Below are positions 33,742-43,211 of a stretch of 50,435 nt of DNA, piece after piece. The DNA is taken from NCBI GenBank assembly GCA_031281195.1, contig JAITFS010000097.1:1-50435 (forward strand). Direction: 5' to 3'. A program made the position numbers and the translations under genes. The first letter of the stretch is position 1. Each line of letters opens with the position of its first letter. The notes under the pieces were generated by a model. It was not told the origin of the DNA, searched no databases, and worked only from the letters and a program-made list of their open reading frames with translations. The DNA is from Oscillospiraceae bacterium. Lineage in GTDB: Bacteria; Bacillota; Clostridia; Oscillospirales; Oscillospiraceae.

Positions 33742-35912
33742 TTCACCAACCTTGTTTTCAACCCGCTATATCGCTTCTGCCTCTTATCATTTGCAACCAT
33801 CTGCTGCATAACCTCAACACTACCAACAATAACAAGCAGACTCTTCGCTCTGGTTATTGCCGTATATAGAATACTCCTTGTTAATAACGGGGGAGCAGCA
33901 GAAGTCATCGCTAAAATAACCGTATGGTACTCACTGCCTTGCGATTTATGCACTGTCATAGCAAATGCAGGCTCTAACTCATGGAGTTGGTCAAAAGTAT
34001 AAGTTACAAGCTTTTCTTCAAAATCTACAGTAATGGCTTCTCTGTTGTGATCCACCTCACGAACTGTTCCAACATCACCATTAAAGATTCCTGTTCCGGC
34101 AGTTCTTTTATCGGGACTTTGCCAGATGATGTCATAATTATTTTTTATTTGCATGACCTTGTCACCTGTACGGAACAGAAAATTACCAAATTGTTTTTCA
34201 CCCTTTTGAATACTTTGGGGATTTAACTTATCTTGCAGTAAAACATTTAAAGCAACCGTACCTGCACCTCGTTTTCTGGTCGGTGAAAGCACTTGAATAA
34301 GCGAAGGGTCAATACCCATGTTTTTTGGTAATCTTTCGCTATAAAGCTCGGCAACTGTTTGAGCTATTTGTTCTTCTGACTGACGTCGCATAAAGAATAA
34401 ATCTGTGTATTTTTCGGTCAAATCAGGCATTTCACCATTGTTGATACCATGTGCACACTTAATAATTCCACTACCCTCTGATTGCCTGAATATTTCAGAT
34501 AAAACAATAACAGGAATAATTCCGCTTCGTATAACATCAGAAAACATATTACCCGGTCCGACAGGCGGTAACTGGTCGGCATCACCCACCATTATTAAAC
34601 GGCAACCCGGTTTTATAGCTTTTAAGAGTGCATACATAAGAAGTATATCTATCATAGAACATTCATCAACAATTACAGCATCAGCATCAAGCTGGTTTAA
34701 CTCGTCATGCTCAAATGTTGTTTTGCCACTGTCGTTATGTCCTGCTCCTAGCAGTCGATGTATGGTTGCAGCATCTCGTCCCGTCAGCTCCGAAAGACGT
34801 TTTGCAGCACGTCCGGTTGGTGCGCAAAGAACAGTTTTTAGTCCATTATTATCAAACATTTCCAATATACCACTGACAGTAGTTGTTTTACCTGTGCCGG
34901 GTCCACCTGTTAATACCAGTATTGCACTTTTTGTGGCTAAGGATATAGCTTCTTTTTGTGTTGCTGAATATGGTATCGAGCTTGTTTTAGTAATATTATT
35001 ATGAGTTTTTATAGTTATTTGATTACTATCAACCATCTCTAATATTCTTTTTGCCAGGTATTCCTCAGCTTCGTAAATGTGCTTTAAATAACAACCTTCA
35101 ACATTTGCAATCTGCTCAATAATAATATCACCATATTCACATAAAGTATCAAGAGCATCAACAATCGCTTCATGATTAACTCCAATCAAGGTATTAACCG
35201 CAACGGTTAATTTATCCTTTGGTATAAAAGTATGACCGTTGTTTAAGTTATGTACCAACTCATATATAAGCGCTGCAGAAATACGTGGTGGACTGTCACT
35301 ATCAAAGCCTAAGTCAAGTGCAATCGTATCAGCTTCGAAAAAATCTGCTCCATAATCCTCAGAAACAATTAAATATGGATTATCACAAATTGCATCAACA
35401 GAATCATCACCATAGTCTTTGTATACACGAGTAGCGATAAGTGGTTTAATATTATACCCGCCTAAAAATACTACAAGCCGTCTAAGTCCTGCTCTGCGGC
35501 GAAAGTTATCCCCAATAGTACGAGCGCTTCTTAAAGATATACCCTTTATTGCCGCTAATGAATCAGGGTCATGCTCAATAACACTAAGAGCATTTGCTCC
35601 GAACCTGTCTACAATATCACGTGCTTTAGCAGGTCCGATACCTTTGACCGCACCGGTTGATAAATAGCGGAAGATTTCTTCTTCTCCTGTTGGGGTGCGT
35701 GTTTCGTAAGTTACAACCTTAAATTGTTCACCATATTGAGGATGAGTCATCCACGAGCCGGTAAGTACCAGCTTTTCTCCAAGAGAAATCGCAGGAACAT
35801 TCCCTGCGGCAGTAACAGCTTCCTCAGTTGTGTCTATTCTAAATACGGTATATCCATTTTCGGCATTTGAGAAAACAATATTGCTAACTATGCCTTCAAT
35901 AATATCGTCCAA
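33738..35912 (-). CDS. recD2: ATP-dependent RecD2-type DNA helicase
   Basis: The 724-aa protein is a superfamily 1B helicase of the RecD2 type found without RecBC in Gram-positive bacteria. It has an N-terminal OB-like and helix-hairpin-helix region, then Walker A LTGGPGTGKTTT (about residue 350), Walker B VDECSMID and the C-terminal motif HKSQGSEYHTVIL. The track start is a TTG at 35912 with AAAGGA 13 bases upstream; an in-frame ATT at 35921 sits better spaced from that SD, so the true start may be non-ATG. It follows dtd by 23 bases. Confidence 0.95.
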   Translation of the reverse strand: MDDIIEGIVSNIVFSNAENGYTVFRIDTTEEAVTAAGNVPAISLGEKLVLTGSWMTHPQYGEQFKVVTYETRTPTGEEEIFRYLSTGAVKGIGPAKARDIVDRFGANALSVIEHDPDSLAAIKGISLRSARTIGDNFRRRAGLRRLVVFLGGYNIKPLIATRVYKDYGDDSVDAICDNPYLIVSEDYGADFFEADTIALDLGFDSDSPPRISAALIYELVHNLNNGHTFIPKDKLTVAVNTLIGVNHEAIVDALDTLCEYGDIIIEQIANVEGCYLKHIYEAEEYLAKRILEMVDSNQITIKTHNNITKTSSIPYSATQKEAISLATKSAILVLTGGPGTGKTTTVSGILEMFDNNGLKTVLCAPTGRAAKRLSELTGRDAATIHRLLGAGHNDSGKTTFEHDELNQLDADAVIVDECSMIDILLMYALLKAIKPGCRLIMVGDADQLPPVGPGNMFSDVIRSGIIPVIVLSEIFRQSEGSGIIKCAHGINNGEMPDLTEKYTDLFFMRRQSEEQIAQTVAELYSERLPKNMGIDPSLIQVLSPTRKRGAGTVALNVLLQDKLNPQSIQKGEKQFGNFLFRTGDKVMQIKNNYDIIWQSPDKRTAGTGIFNGDVGTVREVDHNREAITVDFEEKLVTYTFDQLHELEPAFAMTVHKSQGSEYHTVILAMTSAAPPLLTRSILYTAITRAKSLLVIVGSVEVMQQMVANDKRQKRYSGLKTRLVK

Positions 35913-35935
35913 AACAGCAATATGTTCCTTTCAAA

Positions 35936-36376
35936 CTAATCGTTTGTATCCAGTACAATTGTTACCGGACCCTCATTTATTGATGATACATTCATCATTG
36001 CACCAAATACTCCTGTTTCGACAGTAAAACCTGCATCTCTACATTCCTTGATAAACAGTTCATACAACGGTATTGCTACATCGGGTTTTGCCGCTGTTGT
36101 AAATCCGGGACGTCGGCTTTTTGTGTCTGCATATAGTGTAAACTGAGATATAACAAGCAACTTGCCACCGATAGATTTTAAATCGAGATTCATCTTACCA
36201 TCGTCATCTGCAAAAATTCGCAGATTGCAAATCTTTGATGCAAGCCAAACAACATTTTCGCTTGTATCAGTATCTTTTATACCAAGCAAAACTAAAAAAC
36301 CATTATCAATTTTTCCTGTTATTACACCATCAATTTCAACTGATGCAGATAAAACCCTTGTTACAACTGCTCTCAT
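35936..36376 (-). CDS. dtd: D-aminoacyl-tRNA deacylase
   Basis: DTD removes D-amino acids (and glycine from tRNA-Ala) from mischarged tRNAs. The 146-aa length is standard. The family motifs LLVISQFTLYADTKS and, near the C-terminus, MMNVSSINEGPVTIVLDT correspond to SQxTL and the xNxGPxT active-site pair. The ATG overlaps the rel stop by 4 bases (ATGA), with AAGGAG 9 bases upstream. The order rel-dtd is common in Firmicutes. Confidence 0.97.
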   Translation of the reverse strand: MRAVVTRVLSASVEIDGVITGKIDNGFLVLLGIKDTDTSENVVWLASKICNLRIFADDDGKMNLDLKSIGGKLLVISQFTLYADTKSRRPGFTTAAKPDVAIPLYELFIKECRDAGFTVETGVFGAMMNVSSINEGPVTIVLDTND

Positions 36377-38562
36377 CCGTCTGCTCTCCTTACGTCTGTT
36401 ACACCGGAAACGGACATAATTTTTGCCATTGCCGACACTAACTCATCACGGTTGTGAATATCAACAACTATAGTTATCTGTGTTCCTTCTCCTTGTATAA
36501 CCCTTGCATTAAACGATGTTATTTTTACATTTAACGCATTTAAGACAGAAGCCACATCTACAACTATACCAACTCTGTCATGCACTTGTACATCAATTAT
36601 AGTTGAATACAAGCTATCTTCTTCCTGTTCCCAAAAAACACGTACCCATCTGCCTTTTTCTGACTCAGGTTCATTTTGTGACCTTAAATAGTTATGACAA
36701 TCCTGCCGATGTACAGAAACTCCAAAACCACGGGTAATAAACCCAATAATCGGGTCACCGGGTATTGGTGAGCAACAGCGTGCAAACTTAATAAGGCAAT
36801 TGTCTAATCCGTCAACAGTTATTCCTTGCGGGTCTCTTTTTTTTGTAACTACTTTGTTAATTTTCTCTTCTATCTTTTCTTCTTCTGTTTTCTTTGACTT
36901 AGCAATTTTTCTGAGTTCCTCGCGTATTTTGCTAACAACCTTGGTTGCTGTGATACCACCATATCCAACAGCCGCATACATTTCTTCGTCAGAAGTAAAT
37001 GATAAGCTAGTGAGCACCTTTGAGAAAACATCATCTTGCATAGCATCAGTGATTTGTAAGCTTGCGTGTCGCATAGCTGATTCAAAAGAAAGCTTGCCGT
37101 GAATTATATTTTCATCACGTTTTTCTTTTTTAAACCACTGTCGTATTTTATTTCTGGCTTCGGGGCTTTTTACGATGTCGAGCCAATCACGACTTGGTCC
37201 TTTTGCAGCATTTGATGTTAAAATCTTTACAACATCACCATTACCAAGAGTGTGCGTATAAGGTACCATTCGCCCGTTTACCATTGCTCCGGTCATTCTG
37301 TTTCCGACTTCGGAGTGTATACTATATGCAAAATCTATCGGCGTTGACCCCATCGGTAAATTTACAACATCACCACGAGGTGTAAAAACAAAAACCTCAT
37401 CAGCAAACATATCTACCTGCAGAGCTTGGATAAACTCCTGAGCATCACTATCCTGTTGCGTTTCGAGCAAACGTCTGACCCATGCAAACTTTTCTTCATC
37501 GGCAACTTTTCCGCTTTTGCCCTCCTTGTATTTCCAATGTGCTGCAATACCATACTCTGCTGTTTGGTGCATTTCCCATGTTCGTATTTGCACCTCAAAG
37601 GGTATACCGTCACTACCGATAACGTTGGTGTGCAGGCTCTGATACATATTTGGTTTTGGTGTGCCGATATAATCGTTAAAACAACCGGGGATGGGGCGAA
37701 ATACCTCATGTATATGCCCAAGTACATTGTAACAATCGGCAACATCATTAACAATTATACGAAATGCATGTAAGTCAAGTATTTCAGAAAGTAATAAGTT
37801 CTCGCTAAACATTTTTCTGTAAATACTATACAAATGTTTTATTCGTCCAGTGATTTGACAAGAAATCCCAAATTCACTCAAACGGTCTGTTAAACGGTTT
37901 CGTATACTTTCTAAAAACGCTTCATCCTCAACGTGCCTATGCTTGAGTCCTTCCAGTATTTCAGTACATGCAACGGGGTCAAGATATTGAATAGATAAAT
38001 CCTCAAGCTCCCATTTTAATCTTTGCATACCAAGTCTATGTGCGATTGGAGCATACATTTCCATAGTTTCCAAAGCTTTTTCACGTTGTTTTTCCGGTTC
38101 AACATATTCCATAGTTCTTGTGTTGTGAAGTCTATCGGCAAGCTTAATTAAAATTACGCGAATATCCTGAGCCATTGCAAAGAGCATTTTACGAAAGTTT
38201 TCCATCTGCGCATCTTCTGCACTTGTATAAGTAACACGGGTCAGCTTTGTGACACCGTCAACAATTCTGGCAACATCAGAGCCAAAAAGCTTCTCTATCT
38301 CTTCAACTGTAGCATCTGTGTCCTCTATACAATCGTGCAGTAGAGCGGCACATATAGAGTCTTCGTCCATGCCAATCTCTGCAACTATTTCAGCAGCAGC
38401 AAGTGGATGCGTTATAAACTCGCTGCCATCCTTACGAAGTTGATCACCATGCGCTATTCGTGCAAATTCAAAAGCTGCGCGAATACGCTCCTCATTTGCA
38501 ATCGGTAAATACTCCTTAATTGCAGCCTCGAGTTGGTTATATCTTTCTCCTACAGTAATCAT
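36373..38562 (-). CDS. rel: Bifunctional (p)ppGpp synthetase/hydrolase (Rel/SpoT homologue)
   Basis: Rel makes and breaks (p)ppGpp, the stringent-response alarmone, on or off the ribosome. The 729-aa protein has, in order, an HD hydrolase domain (EFITHPLAAAEI, ALLHDCIEDTDA), the synthetase domain (KPNMYQSLHTNVIG, TAEYGIAAHWKYKEG), a TGS domain (VFTPRGDVVNLP), a helical/zinc-finger-like segment (ARCCSPIPGDPIIGF) and a C-terminal ACT domain (YSTIIDVQVHDRVGIV). All hydrolase residues appear present. AAGGGA precedes the ATG; recJ ends 2 bases earlier. Confidence 0.97.
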   Translation of the reverse strand: MITVGERYNQLEAAIKEYLPIANEERIRAAFEFARIAHGDQLRKDGSEFITHPLAAAEIVAEIGMDEDSICAALLHDCIEDTDATVEEIEKLFGSDVARIVDGVTKLTRVTYTSAEDAQMENFRKMLFAMAQDIRVILIKLADRLHNTRTMEYVEPEKQREKALETMEMYAPIAHRLGMQRLKWELEDLSIQYLDPVACTEILEGLKHRHVEDEAFLESIRNRLTDRLSEFGISCQITGRIKHLYSIYRKMFSENLLLSEILDLHAFRIIVNDVADCYNVLGHIHEVFRPIPGCFNDYIGTPKPNMYQSLHTNVIGSDGIPFEVQIRTWEMHQTAEYGIAAHWKYKEGKSGKVADEEKFAWVRRLLETQQDSDAQEFIQALQVDMFADEVFVFTPRGDVVNLPMGSTPIDFAYSIHSEVGNRMTGAMVNGRMVPYTHTLGNGDVVKILTSNAAKGPSRDWLDIVKSPEARNKIRQWFKKEKRDENIIHGKLSFESAMRHASLQITDAMQDDVFSKVLTSLSFTSDEEMYAAVGYGGITATKVVSKIREELRKIAKSKKTEEEKIEEKINKVVTKKRDPQGITVDGLDNCLIKFARCCSPIPGDPIIGFITRGFGVSVHRQDCHNYLRSQNEPESEKGRWVRVFWEQEEDSLYSTIIDVQVHDRVGIVVDVASVLNALNVKITSFNARVIQGEGTQITIVVDIHNRDELVSAMAKIMSVSGVTDVRRADG

Positions 38563-38564
38563 TT

Positions 38565-40289
38565 TTATCCCTTACTTCGCCTTAAATCCAGTAACTGCAA
38601 CTGTAAATTACACAGACCACGAAACTCATTTTTTTGAGGTTCAAATACCACGTCAATATAATCTCCAACCTTAACACCAAGCTCATCATTTGTAACAGTA
38701 AAGAAAATACACTCCATAATAAATGGTTCTTTGTTTCCGTCTTTATCGAATACCATCTTTTCGACCTTAAGCTTTGAGTGTTTTCCGTTTCCTATTGATA
38801 ATAAAGAAACAAGCTTTACATTAAGCATACACGCTTTTAGAGTGGGATTACCTCTGCCAAATGGTTCTAAACTTTTTAACTCTTCGATATTTTTTATTAA
38901 CAATAACTCGTTTGGTTTTTCTATTTCAAAGTCAATTTCCAGCGAATATTTACTAATCTCATCTTTTTTCTCTTGATAAAAAGCTGATAATGATTTTTGC
39001 AGTTTATCAATATTTTTCTCAGGAATTGTTATACCGGCAGCTTTTTCATGACCTCCAAAATTGTCAAATAAATCCTCACAAGTACATAATGCGTCGTATA
39101 ATAAAAAAGAGCCAAAACTGCGGCACGAACCACGTCCGATTCCATCCTCATCAATGCTGATAACTATTGTCGGGAGTTGAAAACGCTCGGCTATTTTTGC
39201 TGCGACTATACCGGTAACACCCTGATCCCATTTTGTACTACTGAGAATGATTGGGGTGTCAGGAATATCATCACCTAACATTTTTATTGCACTGTCATAT
39301 ATTTCTGTCTCTAATTCCCGTCTTTTTGTATTTAACTCGTTAAGCTTTGCAGAAAGAGCTTTTGCTTCGTTTTCATCATCGGTGAGCATAAGATTTACAG
39401 AAATCATTGGCTCACCCATTCTACCTGCAGCATTTAACCTCGGTGCGATAGTATATCCTATAGTTGTTGTAGTGACTTCTTTTATTTCTGAGTTTATATC
39501 AAGTAAAATACTGCGAAAACAAGGCTCGGGATTGGTGTTTATTTTCTCGAGTCCAAGTCTGACAAGGTCTCGGTTTTCACCTGTTAGCGGCATTACATCA
39601 GCAACAGTGCCAACTGCAACATACTCAATATATTTATCGAAAATTCCAGCAGATAGGTAATCATTTTCTAATGCACAAACCAACTTAAATGCAACGCCTA
39701 CACCTGCCAGTGATTTATATGGATAAGCACAGTCGGGACGTTTAGGATTTATCACTGCTTCTGCTATTGGCAGTTCATCTCTACACTCGTGGTGGTCGGT
39801 GATAATGAGCTTCATACCTAGCTCACTTGCATAAAGTGCTTCATCTTTTGCTGTTATTCCGCAGTCAACGGTGATGATAAACTTGTAGTTTTGCTCAGAA
39901 AGTGTTTCAATAGCAGCTTTGTTAAGTCCATAACCGTCACCTGCACGTTCAGGGATATATATTTTGTACTCAGCGTTTTGTGACTCCAACCACTTTGCAA
40001 GAACAACACTGGCTGTCATTCCGTCAACATCGTAATCGCCGTATATAGCAAAGCGCTCCTTGTCTTTTACAGCCTTTTTTATTGCTTTTACGGCCTTATC
40101 CATATCAGCCATCAAAAACGGGTCGTAAAACACCGCAGAGTCTTTGTTAATAAATGCTTGAGCTTCCTTTAGCTCTGTAATTCCTCTCGAAGATAAAAAA
40201 ACAGAAACCAGTGGGTTTATACCATTTTGTAAGAAATTCACTGCATTTGCTCTGTCAAAACCAATAATGTTCCAATTCTCATATTTCAT
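38565..40289 (-). CDS. recJ: Single-stranded-DNA-specific exonuclease RecJ
   Basis: RecJ degrades single-stranded DNA 5' to 3' in recombination and mismatch repair. The 574-aa protein has the DHH-family motifs AIYGDYDVDGMTA, ITVDCGITA, ITDHHECRDELP and later the DHHA1 region FGGHEKAAG. It heads the eight-gene minus-strand run and has no SD: an extended -10 (TGGTATACT) ends 6 bases before the ATG, so a leaderless transcript is predicted. The second copy of the 105-nt repeat lies 24 bases upstream of its -35. Confidence 0.96.
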   Translation of the reverse strand: MKYENWNIIGFDRANAVNFLQNGINPLVSVFLSSRGITELKEAQAFINKDSAVFYDPFLMADMDKAVKAIKKAVKDKERFAIYGDYDVDGMTASVVLAKWLESQNAEYKIYIPERAGDGYGLNKAAIETLSEQNYKFIITVDCGITAKDEALYASELGMKLIITDHHECRDELPIAEAVINPKRPDCAYPYKSLAGVGVAFKLVCALENDYLSAGIFDKYIEYVAVGTVADVMPLTGENRDLVRLGLEKINTNPEPCFRSILLDINSEIKEVTTTTIGYTIAPRLNAAGRMGEPMISVNLMLTDDENEAKALSAKLNELNTKRRELETEIYDSAIKMLGDDIPDTPIILSSTKWDQGVTGIVAAKIAERFQLPTIVISIDEDGIGRGSCRSFGSFLLYDALCTCEDLFDNFGGHEKAAGITIPEKNIDKLQKSLSAFYQEKKDEISKYSLEIDFEIEKPNELLLIKNIEELKSLEPFGRGNPTLKACMLNVKLVSLLSIGNGKHSKLKVEKMVFDKDGNKEPFIMECIFFTVTNDELGVKVGDYIDVVFEPQKNEFRGLCNLQLQLLDLRRSKG

Positions 40290-40295
40290 CTAGGT

Positions 40296-40324
40296 AGTAT
40301 ACCAAAAAAATCAACAATCCACAA
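40296..40324 (-). promoter_or_regulatory. Predicted recJ operon promoter with extended -10
   Basis: The minus strand has TTGTGG (40319-40324), 17 bases, and TATACT (40296-40301) preceded by TGG. The -10 ends 6 bases before the ATG at 40289. It would drive the recJ-to-amidase run. Confidence 0.65.
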
Positions 40325-40347
40325 CTAAATACAATAATAATTGTAAA

Positions 40348-40452
40348 AATATTCTTATGATAGTCTCTTTTCCGAACGCCTGCACATCCATGTGCAGAGG
40401 TTCGGCGCTACACCATCCATGGTTCCGCTTTCCGAGACCATATAAGAATATT
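40348..40452 (-). repeat. 105-nt structured inverted-repeat element, copy B
   Basis: Read on the minus strand it begins AATATTCTTATATGGTCTC and ends ATAAGAATATT, exactly as copy A, and is also 105 nt. The inner hairpins differ: ACCAT-GG-ATGGT and CCGAAC-CT-CTGCACAT-GG-ATGTGCAG-GC-GTTCGG. They still pair perfectly. It lies between the recJ promoter and the promoter of the 40593 gene. The 40290-40592 gap otherwise contains only those promoters. Confidence 0.9.
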
Positions 40453-40519
40453 TTTTACTAAAATTACAAACCCACTGCATAATTATTTATGACAAATGAT
40501 TACAAAATGATGTTTTGTA

Positions 40520-40548
40520 TTGACAATTAATATTTAGTAATATAATAT
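40520..40548 (+). promoter_or_regulatory. Predicted promoter of the zinc-ribbon proline-rich membrane protein gene
   Basis: A consensus TTGACA at 40520 is followed by TATAAT 15 bases later, or TAATAT 17 bases later. The leader to the ATG at 40593 is about 40 bases and carries AAGGAAGGGG. Confidence 0.65.
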
Positions 40549-40592
40549 TGCAATACTAAAAAACTATTTTTCAATAAGGAAGGGGTTATACT

Positions 40593-41582
40593 ATGTTTTG
40601 TCCAAATTGCGGCAACGAAGTTGCAGCAGGAAGCTTCTGCGGACAGTGTGGTACAGCAGTTAAAAACGAAACACCACAAGAAGCAGCACCACAAGCAGAA
40701 CCTGTACAAGAAGTTGCACCTGCAGCACCTCCACCGCCACCGCCACCTCCACCAACGCCGCCACCACCGCCACCACCGCCGCCATCTCCACCGCCACCAC
40801 CGCAATATGATCCAGCACAACAACCACCGCCACCTTACGGAGCACCGCCTCCACCTCCTTATGGAGCGCCACCACCTTATGGAGCGCCGCATCCATATCA
40901 TGCACATCCAATGGCTCAACCGGGATTCATTGGTGATGTTTTCTCAAAAGCATTCGCATTTCTCTTTAAAAAACCAATACTCCTTTGGGGAATCTCATTA
41001 TTATCTGTGTTAATGATATATTTGGTAATTGTTTTTGGCGTTATTCCAATCATTACAATACCTGTTACATTTGTTATTCAACTAGGTATGATGAATGTAT
41101 ACTTAAAAGCATTTAGAGGTCAGGAAATCAGCGCAACACAACTATTTGAAGGTTTTGGCAAAGGTAAGTTCATGCGTAATGCCGGAGGAATGGCATGGAG
41201 ACAACTTTGGATTATAATATGGTCAATGCTCTTCTTTATACCCGGTATAGTGAAATCTTATTCATACCGCATGACTCCATACATAATGATAGAAGATGCT
41301 AATATTGAAGCAACAGAAGCACTTAAAAAATCTATGCTGTTAACAAAAGGTTATCGAGGAAAAATGTTCCTAACTGATCTTATAATTGGAATTTGCATAG
41401 GTGCAGCAGTTTTTATTCCTTCGTTATTAATTGGTTTATTACCAATCTTAGCAATTATATTTATACCTGTATTTCTTGTAATATTCGCACTTACTCCAAT
41501 ACTTATGGGAATTGTTGAGGCAATATATTACGAAAAAATATCTAAAGAAAACCCAATAGCACAGCAAAACCCACCACAGTAA
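40593..41582 (+). CDS. Zinc-ribbon, proline-rich DUF975-like membrane protein
   Basis: The 329-aa protein opens with a zinc ribbon (FCPNCGNEV...FCGQCG, residues 2 to 20). A proline-rich linker of about 75 residues follows, with near-uninterrupted proline runs and then PYGAPPP repeats (residues about 45 to 108). The rest is a membrane domain with five or six hydrophobic segments that resembles DUF975, including ATEALKKSMLLTKGYRGKMF. The start has a strong SD. The overall plan (zinc ribbon, polyproline, membrane) echoes the pair at 7874-11014. Function unknown. Confidence 0.82.
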   Translation: MFCPNCGNEVAAGSFCGQCGTAVKNETPQEAAPQAEPVQEVAPAAPPPPPPPPPTPPPPPPPPPSPPPPPQYDPAQQPPPPYGAPPPPPYGAPPPYGAPHPYHAHPMAQPGFIGDVFSKAFAFLFKKPILLWGISLLSVLMIYLVIVFGVIPIITIPVTFVIQLGMMNVYLKAFRGQEISATQLFEGFGKGKFMRNAGGMAWRQLWIIIWSMLFFIPGIVKSYSYRMTPYIMIEDANIEATEALKKSMLLTKGYRGKMFLTDLIIGICIGAAVFIPSLLIGLLPILAIIFIPVFLVIFALTPILMGIVEAIYYEKISKENPIAQQNPPQ

Positions 41583-41606
41583 ATATTATTAAAATCATAA
41601 AAAGTA

Positions 41607-41640
41607 AGGGGAGTTGCATTTTTGCACTCCCTTTGTTTTC
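41607..41640 (+). terminator. Intrinsic terminator after the proline-rich membrane protein gene
   Basis: GGGGAGTTGCA and TGCACTCCC form a hairpin with one T-A mismatch and a short T-rich loop. It is followed by TTTGTTTTCC, and lies 25 bases after the stop. Confidence 0.8.
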
Positions 41641-41644
41641 CGTG

Positions 41645-41659
41645 TAGTGTCAAGTAGAC
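41645..41659. repeat. Second copy of the TAGTGTCAAGTAGAC 15-mer
   Basis: This is identical over 15 bases to the sequence before the TetR gene (28560). It lies just after the terminator and about 30 bases past the murC stop, with no promoter role evident. Confidence 0.7.
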
Positions 41660-41691
41660 ATTACATGAACTCTTTATAGCTAACCAAAAGT

Positions 41692-43089
41692 TTATCGATT
41701 TACCAATAGCTCACCGACTTTATAAATATCACCTGCACCTACAGTTATCACAATATCACCTTTTTGTGCAATAGCCGCTATCTTATCTGTCATTTTTTCA
41801 AAATCAGAAATACAAACAGAACCGGGTACAGAATCTGCGAGAATACTTGAAGAAACTCCCTCGATAGGATTTTCTCTTGCTGCATAAATATCAGCTAAAA
41901 AGACAACAGCGGGTCTCTTAAGCTCTGCGACAAAGTCGTCAAACAACGCTCTTGTTCTGGAGTAGGTATGAGGTTGAAAAGCTATGATAAAACGGTTGTA
42001 ACAATCAAAGGTAGATACAGCATCTATTAAAGCGCCAAGCTCACACGGGTGGTGTGCATAATCGTCAAAAACATCAGCACCATTATACGAACCTTTGTAC
42101 TCAAAACGTCTGCCAACACCGCTGTATTCAAGTAGCTCATCCTCTATAATCTTTGGTGAAATACCTATATAAAGGCATGCTGCTGCGGCGGCTAGAGCAT
42201 TTTTTAAGTTATGCACACCGGGAATCCGCAATTTAATACTGCATACATGATTTCCGTCAAATGAAATATCCATCGACGGATGACGGCCGGAGGTTTTTAC
42301 ATTTGTTCCACGTAATCTTATTGGCTTCCCTGTAACTGTTGCAAACTCGTTAAAACCAAATGTTATGAGTTCTCTGTCAAGCTTTGTAAGAGCATCCATT
42401 GTATTCTCATCATCACCATTACAAATAATATAACCATTATCAGGAACAAGTGAAGCAAAATGACGGAAAGAACTTTTAAGACCATCTAAATTTTCAAAGA
42501 AATCAAGATGGTCTGCATCAATATTTAAGATAAGAGCTACTGTCGGGTAAAAATTATGAAAAGAGTTATAATACTCACATGCTTCCAGTACAATTATATC
42601 ACCTTTTCCGACCAGACAACCTGATTCGATTTTTGGAAGAGTGCCGCCAATCATAACTGTCGGGTCTGCTCCGGCTGCGAGTAAAATACGTGAAACCATA
42701 GAGGTTGTTGTTGTTTTACCATGAACACCTGATATACACAATGCATCCTTATAACTACGCATTATATGACCCCATGCTTCGGCGCGTTCAAACACAGGGA
42801 TTCCTTTTTTTAATGCGGCTTCAACCTCGACATTGTCATCACGAGCCGCTGCAGTACGCACGATATATCCGGCACCGGCGATATTGTCAGCATGGTGACC
42901 AACAGACACAGTTATACCAAGCTCACGAAGCTCGTTTACAACAGTACTTTCATTTATATCAGAACCCGATACATCAATGCCTGAATTATGAAGAATAATT
43001 GCCAGTGGTGACATTGACACACCACCAATACCAATCAGGTGACACCGTTTATCAGTTTGTACATACTTTGCAAATCGTTTTGAGCTCAT
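41692..43089 (-). CDS. murC: UDP-N-acetylmuramate-L-alanine ligase
   Basis: MurC adds L-alanine to UDP-MurNAc, the first amino acid of the peptidoglycan stem. The 465-aa protein has the N-terminal nucleotide-sugar fold (CHLIGIGGVSMSPLA), the ATP site SGVHGKTTTTSMV, ACEYYNSFHNFYP and the C-terminal DDYAHHPCEL. AAAGGA precedes the ATG by 5 bases. It stands alone, divergent from the acyl-CoA synthetase and apart from other mur genes. Confidence 0.97.
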   Translation of the reverse strand: MSSKRFAKYVQTDKRCHLIGIGGVSMSPLAIILHNSGIDVSGSDINESTVVNELRELGITVSVGHHADNIAGAGYIVRTAAARDDNVEVEAALKKGIPVFERAEAWGHIMRSYKDALCISGVHGKTTTTSMVSRILLAAGADPTVMIGGTLPKIESGCLVGKGDIIVLEACEYYNSFHNFYPTVALILNIDADHLDFFENLDGLKSSFRHFASLVPDNGYIICNGDDENTMDALTKLDRELITFGFNEFATVTGKPIRLRGTNVKTSGRHPSMDISFDGNHVCSIKLRIPGVHNLKNALAAAAACLYIGISPKIIEDELLEYSGVGRRFEYKGSYNGADVFDDYAHHPCELGALIDAVSTFDCYNRFIIAFQPHTYSRTRALFDDFVAELKRPAVVFLADIYAARENPIEGVSSSILADSVPGSVCISDFEKMTDKIAAIAQKGDIVITVGAGDIYKVGELLVNR

Positions 43090-43144
43090 ACTAATCCTTT
43101 ACGCCAATCGCTACGTTGTTGCGACATGACAATCTGGTTTTCTG

Positions 43145-43174
43145 ATTATACTATAAGTATATAGCATTTTGCAA
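43145..43174 (-). promoter_or_regulatory. Predicted murC promoter
   Basis: On the minus strand TTGCAA is followed by 18 bases and then TATAAT. The leader to the ATG at 43089 is about 50 bases and carries AAAGGA, so this gene is a normal SD-led example beside a leaderless neighbour. Confidence 0.6.
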
Positions 43175-43196
43175 TATTTACTTTTTTTTGCTGATG

Positions 43197-43205
43197 TGGT
43201 AGACT
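43197..43205 (+). promoter_or_regulatory. Extended -10 promoter of the acyl-CoA synthetase gene
   Basis: TGGTAGACT is an extended -10 with a TANNNT core; it ends 6 bases before the ATG at 43212, and a TTTACT lies 17 bases upstream. No SD is present. Confidence 0.45.
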
Positions 43206-43211
43206 TTGACA

